Source: Candidatus Fermentibacteraceae bacterium
Lineage (GTDB): Bacteria > Fermentibacterota > Fermentibacteria > Fermentibacterales > JCC-6
NCBI GenBank assembly: GCA_030596465.1
Contig: JAUVJW010000005.1
Coordinates: 1-21,991 of the forward strand
DNA length: 21,991 bases
Direction: 5' to 3'
Every line of letters starts with the position of its first letter. Positions within the stretch are counted from its first letter, which is position 1. The position numbers and the translations under genes are program-made. The notes under the pieces are model-generated. The model saw only the letters and a list, made by a program, of their open reading frames with translations. It was not told the DNA's origin and did no database searches. Positions 5,563 through 12,000 of the stretch are shown here, piece by piece.

Positions 5563-6810
5563 ATGGCATACAGCGCAAAAGCAAGAGGTTTGTTCGCGGA
5601 AGACATTCAGGCGATCAAGGACAAAGGTATTTATAAAGAAAAAAGATTCATTTGTTCTCCCCAGAATGCGGAAATCGAAGTTGAATACCCGGAGGGCGCT
5701 CCAAAAAAGAAAGTGCTGAACTTCTGCGCCAATAATTATCTGGGGCTTTCAAATCATCCTGAAATAGTAAAGGCTGCTCATGAGGGTCTGGACGAGCGTG
5801 GATTTGGAATGAGTTCAGTGCGTTTTATCTGCGGAACACAGGATATTCACAGAGAGCTTCAGGACAAGGTTTCTGAGTTTCTTGGCATGGAGGACACCCT
5901 TCTCTTTCCATCCTGTATGGATGCGAACTCTGGTGTATTTGAATCGATTCTGGGGCCGGAGGATGTTATTTTAGCCGACAGGCTAATTCATGCCTCTCTT
6001 ATTGATGGTATTAAGCTCTGCTCCGCACAGTATGATACTTTCAAACACATGAACATGAAGCATCTCGAGAAAAAGCTTGAACTTCATCAGGATAAGCGCC
6101 ACATTCTTGTTGTTACTGATGGTGTTTTCTCAATGGATGGAGATCTGGCTCCTCTTGATGAAATGTGCGATCTTTGTGATAAATACAGCGCAATGATTCT
6201 TGTTGATGAGTCACACGCCTCAGGCTTCATTGGCAAGACCGGTCGTGGAACTCATGAGCATTTTAACTGCATAGATCAGGTTGACCTTATTACCACTACT
6301 TTCGGCAAGGGTCTTGGTGGAGCTTCCGGTGGTTGTGTCTCCGGTAAGAAAGAGCTTATTGAACTCTGTCGTCAGAATGCAAGACCATACCTTTTCTCGA
6401 ATTCCATGGCACCACCAATTGTGAATGCCTCAATCAGGGTTATGGATCTCGTAACAAAAGATACGGAACTGAGAGATAAGCTGGAGTGGAATGCCGCTTA
6501 TTTCCGTAAGGGTGTTGAAGAGGCCGGGCTTTGTGTACGTCCGGGTAATACTCCAATTGTTCCTGTAATGTTGTATAACGCAAAACTGGCTAATGATATG
6601 TCTCGCGATATGTACGCTGAAGGCATTTATGTTATTGGATTTTTCTTCCCGGTTGTACCGTCAGGTGCCGCGAGAATAAGAGTTCAGCTTTCTGCCGCGC
6701 ACACCAGAGAGCATATCGATAAAGCCGTTGCGGCTTTTAAGAAGGTTGGCGAGAAATACGGTATTCTTGGTCTGGACAAGAAAGGTATCATCGACAAGTA
6801 TGGCATGTAG
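5563..6810 (+). CDS. kbl: Alpha-oxoamine synthase, close to 2-amino-3-ketobutyrate CoA ligase (KBL)
   Basis: This 415-residue PLP enzyme of fold type I condenses an amino acid (glycine in KBL) with an acyl thioester (acetyl-CoA in KBL). Long stretches match the E. coli KBL sequence as I remember it: NFCANNYLGLSNHP (53-66), FGMSSVRFICGTQD (81-94), TDGVFSMDGD (185-194), DESHASGF (215-222) and FGKGLGGASGG (247-257) with the PLP lysine Lys249. His143 is the residue expected to stack on PLP. A 13-residue tail (GLDKKGIIDKYGM) follows the usual end. Threonine dehydrogenase, the usual partner of KBL, is absent; the neighbours are an ACP and an acetate-type ligase, so the donor may be acetyl-ACP. Serine palmitoyltransferases share this fold and are often mislabelled KBL, but the pocket of the ligase next door argues for a short acyl group. 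The ribosome binding site is GGAGGG. Confidence 0.85.
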   Translation: MAYSAKARGLFAEDIQAIKDKGIYKEKRFICSPQNAEIEVEYPEGAPKKKVLNFCANNYLGLSNHPEIVKAAHEGLDERGFGMSSVRFICGTQDIHRELQDKVSEFLGMEDTLLFPSCMDANSGVFESILGPEDVILADRLIHASLIDGIKLCSAQYDTFKHMNMKHLEKKLELHQDKRHILVVTDGVFSMDGDLAPLDEMCDLCDKYSAMILVDESHASGFIGKTGRGTHEHFNCIDQVDLITTTFGKGLGGASGGCVSGKKELIELCRQNARPYLFSNSMAPPIVNASIRVMDLVTKDTELRDKLEWNAAYFRKGVEEAGLCVRPGNTPIVPVMLYNAKLANDMSRDMYAEGIYVIGFFFPVVPSGAARIRVQLSAAHTREHIDKAVAAFKKVGEKYGILGLDKKGIIDKYGM

Positions 6811-6819
6811 CCATTGGCT

Positions 6820-6850
6820 AAAAGGGGGGCACTTCGGTGCCCCCCTTTTT
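6820..6850 (+). terminator. Strong terminator after the kbl cassette
   Basis: AAAA, GGGGGGCAC, loop TTCG, GTGCCCCCC, TTTTT: a 9-bp GC stem closed by the very stable C(UUCG)G tetraloop, ending in a T-tract. The A-tract on the left could make it work in both directions. Confidence 0.95.
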
Positions 6851-6853
6851 GTG

Positions 6854-6882
6854 TTGACAAACCGTTTTTCAGTTTGTAGAAT
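6854..6882 (+). promoter_or_regulatory. Near-consensus promoter of the cysteine synthase gene
   Basis: TTGACA (6854-6859), a 17-base spacer and TAGAAT (6877-6882). Transcription should start near 6888-6891, essentially on the ATG at 6890, so the first ORF would be read from a leaderless transcript. Confidence 0.85.
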
Positions 6883-6889
6883 TGCTTCC

Positions 6890-6973
6890 ATGATGAAAAA
6901 AGCAAACCACAGCACTGTATTCTTTTGTTGTTCTGCCGACATATTTGTATCGGCAGAGGGGTTTGTATTGTAA
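6890..6973 (+). CDS. Candidate cysteine leader peptide (27 residues)
   Basis: Two consecutive ATGs (6890, 6893) open a 27-codon frame ending at TAA 6971-6973. It encodes MMKKANHSTVFFCCSADIF and a further eight residues. Codons 13 and 14 (6926-6931) are a TGT-TGT Cys pair, placed two bases before the hairpin at 6933-6956. The ORF lies between the promoter and the cysteine synthase gene and is followed by a terminator-like hairpin at 7004-7031. This is the layout of an attenuator that senses charged tRNA-Cys through ribosome stalling. No ribosome binding site is possible because the promoter abuts the start, so translation would be leaderless. A chance ORF is the alternative. Confidence 0.55.
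   Translation: MMKKANHSTVFFCCSADIFVSAEGFVL
6933..6956 (+). promoter_or_regulatory. Leader hairpin next to the Cys codons
   Basis: CTGCCGA (6933-6939) pairs perfectly with TCGGCAG (6950-6956) around a 10-base loop. A ribosome paused on the Cys codons at 6926-6931 would cover the left arm and prevent this hairpin. I could not find a convincing alternative pairing of the right arm with the terminator stem, only a short GCAG/CTGC match (6953-6956 with 6994-6997). Confidence 0.5.
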
Positions 6974-7003
6974 AAAAGTAGTCTGAACATTCAACTGCAA
7001 TTG

Positions 7004-7031
7004 CCCATGGCCGGAAGGTCGTGGGATTTTT
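7004..7031 (+). terminator. Terminator-like hairpin in the cysteine synthase leader (candidate attenuator)
   Basis: CCCATGGCC (7004-7012) and GGTCGTGGG (7017-7025) form nine continuous pairs, two of them G-U, closed by a GGAA (GNRA) tetraloop. A and five Ts follow. It lies 19 bases before the start codon of the downstream gene. The core TGGCCGGAAGGTCGT recurs at 14490-14504. Confidence 0.6.
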
Positions 7032-7049
7032 GCGTTAAGGGGAAACAAC

Positions 7050-7997
7050 ATGGTGAACAAAGCCGAAGGAATTCTGAGCTCCATCGGAAACACTCCACTG
7101 GTACACCTCAGATACCTCAGTCCGGAAGTAGGAGCAAGAGTTCTGGTAAAGCTGGAGGGTACAAATCCCGGTGGTTCAGTAAAGGACAGATCCGCTCTGT
7201 GGATGGTGAGACACGCCGAAAGAGAAGGATTTCTTAACAGTGGAAAGACTATACTGGAAGCTACTTCCGGTAACACAGGTATAGGCCTGGCTATGGTAGG
7301 AGCATCGTTGGGGTACAGGGTCAAACTTGTGCTTCCGGAGAGCGTCAGCATAGAGCGAAGACACATTCTCAAAGCATTCGGAGCCGATTTGATTCTAACA
7401 CCCGGAGAGCGGGGAACAGATGGAGCGATTACTCTGGCGGAACATCTGCTGGAAGAAGATCCGGACAAATTTTACATGCCGGATCAGTACAGTAACAGCG
7501 CGAACTGGCTCAGTCATTACGAGTCCACTGCTCCGGAAATCATCCGGCAAACCTCCGGCAGGATAAATGCCTTTATTGCTGGAATGGGGACGGGGGGAAC
7601 ACTCATGGGTGTAAGTCGTGGGCTGAAGGAGTTTTCTCAGAATATCCGGATAATTGGTGTGGAGCCGGAGATTGGACACAGCATTCAGGGGTTGAAGAAT
7701 ATGAAGGAATCAGCAGTGCCAGCAATTTTTGACAGGAGACGACTTGACAGCATTATTACAAGATCTGATTCAGAGGCTTTTTCAATGACCCGAGAGCTGG
7801 CTTTGAAAGAAGGGTTGTTTGTGGGAATGAGTGGTGGTGCCGCTGTAAGCGCGGCGGTTCAGATTGCCCGCGATATGAGTCAGGATGAAACACTGGTTGT
7901 TCTTGTGGCAGATCGAGGTGACAGGTATCTCTCTACCGGTGTATTTAAGCAGGCATATCCCGGATTTATAACAGGTTCCCGTAACGATATGCTGTAG
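7050..7997 (+). CDS. cysM: Cysteine synthase, PLP-dependent (CysM/CysK family)
   Basis: This 315-residue cytoplasmic enzyme replaces the side-chain acetate or phosphate of an activated serine with sulfide to make cysteine. Visible motifs: GNTPLVHL (13-20), NPGGSVKDR with the PLP lysine Lys45 (39-47), ATSGNTGIGLA (71-81), GMGTGGT binding the PLP phosphate (178-184), and GMSGGAA (259-265). The stretch PDQYSNSANWLSHYESTAPEI resembles CysM more than CysK, but the exact sulfur and serine donors cannot be fixed from sequence. The ATG has AAGGGG at a good distance. The gene is monocistronic, behind a strong promoter and a structured leader with a Cys-Cys mini-ORF. A decayed copy of its 3' end lies at 8968-9048. 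Confidence 0.92.
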   Translation: MVNKAEGILSSIGNTPLVHLRYLSPEVGARVLVKLEGTNPGGSVKDRSALWMVRHAEREGFLNSGKTILEATSGNTGIGLAMVGASLGYRVKLVLPESVSIERRHILKAFGADLILTPGERGTDGAITLAEHLLEEDPDKFYMPDQYSNSANWLSHYESTAPEIIRQTSGRINAFIAGMGTGGTLMGVSRGLKEFSQNIRIIGVEPEIGHSIQGLKNMKESAVPAIFDRRRLDSIITRSDSEAFSMTRELALKEGLFVGMSGGAAVSAAVQIARDMSQDETLVVLVADRGDRYLSTGVFKQAYPGFITGSRNDML

Positions 7998-8018
7998 ATG
8001 TTACACGAACAGAGAAGA

Positions 8019-8057
8019 TGACAGGAGTATAATGCATGCTGTGTAATGTTCCTGTTA
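8019..8057 (+). terminator. Weak hairpin after the cysteine synthase gene
   Basis: TGACAGGA (8019-8026) pairs with TCCTGTTA (8050-8057), with one G-U, around a 23-base loop. No T-tract follows, so its role as terminator is doubtful; no better candidate lies between this gene and the next promoter. Confidence 0.3.
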
Positions 8058-8068
8058 ACAAAAATCGC

Positions 8069-8097
8069 TTGACATTTAAGTTCCCTTCTGATAAATT
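8069..8097 (+). promoter_or_regulatory. Promoter of the secreted-protein gene at 8178-8843
   Basis: TTGACA (8069-8074), a 17-base spacer and TAAATT (8092-8097). Transcription would start near 8104, leaving a leader of about 74 bases that contains a run of seven Ts. Confidence 0.7.
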
Positions 8098-8177
8098 AAA
8101 AAGGTGGGCGGTTTTTTTGTGAATTAGCCTGCGCTGGAGTGTATTCAGAGTTTAATAAATTAAGGGAGGTAAACAGT

Positions 8178-8843
8178 ATGAACTCGAAGACGGTTTTTAA
8201 TACTATTGCAACGGTTTTCTTCGTTACGGTTTTTGTTACATCAGTTCCCAATGCGTATGCGGATGCCTGCGTTCTGCCTGTAACAGCCGGAGACGGGGAT
8301 ATCCGGCCCGATCAGATGCCCGTGATCGAACAACCTGAGACGGTTCCGATTGTATCACCGTTGCTCGCTGATCAAATTGATCAGAATCAACCCAGCGGAC
8401 CCACCTACATGGCTGCATTCAATCAGACGGATCTTGCTCAGTCGTTTATGCAGACGAACACCAATATTTCGGGAGCCGGTATCTTTCTGCAGTCGGGAGT
8501 TGGCACATCCGACAATGTTATTATCCAGCTGTGGGATAATCTGCCGGCTTCAGGTACCATGCTGGCCACGGGCAGTGCTACCGGTGTAGCTGGCGAGTGG
8601 GTTGATGTATACTGGAGCTATGTTCCAGTCACACCCGGAACCACCTACTATCTGGTCTTCCTGGGCAACACGACACTGGGGATTACCGGTGACACGAACA
8701 ATCCGTATCCAAACGGGCATGTGTATGCCAACTCCGGTTTTACACCCTTTCCGAATTACGACTATGCGTTCCGTACTTATTATGACGATGATGTCAGTCT
8801 TGAACGTCATACCTGGGCTAATGTGAAATCTTTTTTCAACTAA
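8178..8843 (+). CDS. Secreted beta-sandwich protein with TWANVKSFFN tail
   Basis: The ATG at 8178 follows a strong GGGAGG site; an upstream in-frame ATG at 8139 lacks one. The product is 221 residues. MNSKTVFNTIATVFFVTVFV and the following TSVPNAYA form a long signal peptide, probably cleaved before DAC. The middle (about residues 70-210) reads like the beta-sandwich domains of surface and extracellular proteins, with phrases such as AQSFMQTNTNISGAGIFL, NVIIQLWDN and PGTTYYLVFLGN; similar choice-of-anchor domains occur in proteins with C-terminal sorting tags. No catalytic motif is seen. It ends in HTWANVKSFFN, a relaxed form of the TWGSIKA tail of two other proteins here. It lies between the intact cysteine synthase gene and a decayed fragment of a second copy. 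Confidence 0.78.
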   Translation: MNSKTVFNTIATVFFVTVFVTSVPNAYADACVLPVTAGDGDIRPDQMPVIEQPETVPIVSPLLADQIDQNQPSGPTYMAAFNQTDLAQSFMQTNTNISGAGIFLQSGVGTSDNVIIQLWDNLPASGTMLATGSATGVAGEWVDVYWSYVPVTPGTTYYLVFLGNTTLGITGDTNNPYPNGHVYANSGFTPFPNYDYAFRTYYDDDVSLERHTWANVKSFFN

Positions 8844-8879
8844 ACGGGTACAATATCTGATTCCTGAGTCAAGCGGGTG

Positions 8880-8903
8880 GCCCGAGGGAAAGCTCCTTCG
8901 GGC
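8880..8903 (+). terminator. Hairpin terminator after the secreted-protein gene
   Basis: GCCCGAGGGA (8880-8889), loop AAGC, TCCTTCGGGC (8894-8903): ten pairs including one G-U. There is no clean T-tract after it, only TATTCGCCTTT, so it may be a weak or factor-assisted terminator. Confidence 0.6.
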
Positions 8904-8967
8904 TATTCGCCTTTGCAAGGGAAGTCTGTGAGAGAATACTATCTGAACGCCTGGGCTTTGGTGTGTT

Positions 8968-9048
8968 TCAACACTGATTGTGCTGACGGCAGATCGCGAT
9001 AAGAGTTACCTCTCTTCCGGAGTATTCAAGAACGACCAAAATGTATAA
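8968..9048 (+). pseudogene. Decayed 3' fragment of a second cysteine synthase gene
   Basis: In frame from 8968 to the TAA at 9046-9048 the sequence encodes STLIVLTADRDKSYLSSGVF and a short tail. It aligns with the C-terminus of the intact enzyme upstream (TLVVLVADRGDRYLSTGVF). By hand the DNA matches at 46 of 60 bases. Upstream of 8968 the similarity ends and no start or PLP motif is present. The fragment overlaps the end of the minus-strand kinase gene by 23 bases. It is most simply the remnant of an old duplication of the neighbouring gene, with the secreted-protein gene now between the two. Confidence 0.7.
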
Positions 9049-12000
9049 GAGCTTCTTGCAGCTCACTGAAGCGATTCCGGAGAACAGGCAGATGCTTTTC
9101 CAGCAGAGATATGTCTTCAGTCTTTCCGGCCTGCTCCATTTCAAAAGCAATATTTACAAATTCAGAAGCACTGAGGTTTGCGGCAGAGCCCTTCAGAGAG
9201 TGTGCAATTTGTCCCGCTTCAATGGCGTTGTCATTATGGATATGTTCGGTTAACCGAATTATGAGTTGTGGAGCGTTTTTCATGAATTCACTAATGATGA
9301 GCGCGGCCAGGTTTTTATCATCCATCATTCTGTCAAGAAATTCTTCTCTGTTGAATATTTTTACATTGTCTTTATTCAATTTGTTACCTGATTTCTGATT
9401 GGTTGCAGTTGATTCAGTCGATCCGCTGTAGTCAAGCCATTTTTTCAGAACCTCTGCCACGGCGGCTGAACCGATGGGCTTCGTTACATAGTCATTCATT
9501 CCGGCCTCAAGACAGATTTCTCTGTCTCCCTGCATGGCGTGAGCCGTCATGGCGATAATGGGTATATTTCTATTTCGCACATTGGAGTCCTGGCTTCTGA
9601 TGGTTTTTGTTGCTTCCAGTCCATCCATAACAGGCATCTGCACATCCATGAAGACAAGGTCATAAGGAATCTGTTCCAGAGCAACCATCGCCTCGCGTCC
9701 GTTGGCTACAGCGTCTACACGAATGCCTGTTCTTTTCAGAATACCCATGGCAACCATCTGATTTGTAATGTTATCCTCTACGAGAAGAACCCTGAATTTG
9801 TCAAGTTTCATTTCGTTGAGTGAGTATTTTGTTACAAGTGTTTTACCTGTTGTTTTCGGGCTAAGACCAAGAATAACTGCAAGTGCTTCAAAGAGTTCTG
9901 ATTGTCTTACCGGTTTTGTGAGGTAAGCGGAGAAACCGATTTCCTTCATCCGTTTTGAATCTCCCCGCTGTCCAAGTGATGTCATCATGAGTAATCGGAT
10001 ATCATGCAGCCTTTTGTCGGATTTCATGATTATGCCGAGAGTTTCGCCATTCATTCCGGGCATCTGCATGTCAAGTACTGCAATTTGAAACGGGTCATTG
10101 TTTTCAATAGAATCATAGAGAACTCTCAGTGCGGAGGAACCATCAGAGGCTTCCTCCGATCTGATTCCCCAGGCCTTGAATTGAATTGAAAGAATATCTC
10201 TGTTTGTGGCGTTATCATCCACAATAAGAATACGGGTTTCCCTGAGAGCATCGGAGGGAGAAAGTTCCTGAGCTGATGCATCTGATTTCCTGAAGTCGAT
10301 GGTAAACCAGAATTCAGAGCCTTCTCCCGGCTTGCTGTTTACACCGATTTCCCCACCCATGAGTTCTGTCAGCTGTTTTGATATTGCAAGGCCGAGACCG
10401 GTTCCGCCGAATTCTCTTGTGGTGCTGCTGTCTGCCTGAGTGAAGCTGCCAAAAATATTTTTCAGTTTTTTTTGTGATATTCCGATGCCGGTATCTTTAA
10501 CAGAAAACCGTAGCCGTATATCCTTTTCTGTCTGTGAGTGAACTGTGGCGGTTACAGAAACTTCTCCACTGGATGTAAATTTTATGGCATTTCCCGCAAG
10601 ATTTACCAGTATCTGACGAAGTCTTCCAGGGTCACCCTCAATGACAGATGGAACATCCGGAGCGGTAGCACAGATAAATTCAAGGCCTTTTTCCTCTGTC
10701 TTGATGGCCATAATTTCAGCAAAATCTTCAAGGGTCAGCCGCAGGTTAAACTGAATGTCTTCAAGTTCCAGTTTCCCGGCCTCTATTTTAGAGAAATCCA
10801 GTATGTCATTGATGATGTTAAGTAGTGCTTCACCGCTTGAACGAACAGTTCTCACATAACTCTTCTGCTCATCTGTAAGGATAGTGTCCATCAGAAGCGT
10901 GTTCATTCCAAGAACACCGTTAAGTGGAGTTCTTATTTCATGACTCATATTGGCAAGAAATTCTGATTTGGCTTTGTTGGCTGCCTGCGCATTATCTTTT
11001 TCAACACTAAGCTGGATTTCTGTCGCAACACGGTGTTCGATGTTCACGAGCAGCTGGCTGAAAAGTTCAAGGAGAGCTTGCTCGTTTTGAGAGAAAGAGT
11101 GGAAATCTGTTACCCAGTCGAATCCTACAAACCCGATGCATTCCCCGTTGGAGATCATAGGAATAGTCAGAAGACTTTTTATCTCCTGTGGTTCAAGTAC
11201 CTGTCTTACACCGCTTGTTTCCGGCAGGGTGAATACATCCTCAATAAGCATTGGTTGTCCAGCAATATGCGTGTTTACCCAGTCCGGGATCAGAGACAGG
11301 GAAAGGTTTTGCAGTTTTTCTATTTGAGGAAGAGTTCCATCTGAGCAGAATTCGTAAGTATTTGAAGTGGTGTTCTGTCTGAAATCGTAATTGAAGATAT
11401 AACTTCTGTCAGCCCCGACAAATTCTCCTATTTTTTTGAGAGATCCATTTATTGAGTTCTTAATTTCAGCAAGGGGCAGATTAATATACCTTGTTGAAAT
11501 ATCCATAAGGATCTGCTGCAATATGGTTTGATTCTGAAGTTTTATCTCAGCGTTTTTTAGATCTTTGATATCCACAAAGGTTTCCAGCAGTTTCTTCCTG
11601 CCGCCAATTTCAAGACACTTTACGGTTTTCAGGATTGGCACTCTGGTTCCATCGGCTCGAAGCATGATTTTTTCGGATCTTTGAACAGTCTGGTCACAAT
11701 CGGTTATGGGGCAGCATCCTTTTTCAGTCGGGCACAGAAAATTATGACAGACCTTTCCTGTTATGTCCGTGCTTCGGGCCCCGAACATTTCTTCGGCAGC
11801 GGAATTCACTTTTTCAATTAAATGAGTTTCGGGGTCAATAACAACAATACCGGCATCTACACTTTCCATTATTTCCCGCTGAAACCGTTCGCTCTGTATC
11901 AGCAGTTTTTCTGTTTTCTTGCGTCTTGTGATATCATCATCGATTCCACGGTAACCCGTCATTTTTCCATTGGAATCATGGATTGGAACGCCATTGGTCA

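Noticed and set aside
5563..6810. Serine palmitoyltransferase as the identity of the alpha-oxoamine synthase
   Set aside because: The ACP neighbour made this attractive, but the sequence follows KBL closely through its signature blocks, and the adjacent ligase keeps the Trp that limits the pocket to acetate. It remains the main alternative.
6869..7468. 199-codon minus-strand frame opposite the cysteine synthase start and leader
   Set aside because: It is antisense to a clear enzyme gene and its promoter; Ser/Arg/Pro-rich with no family signature.
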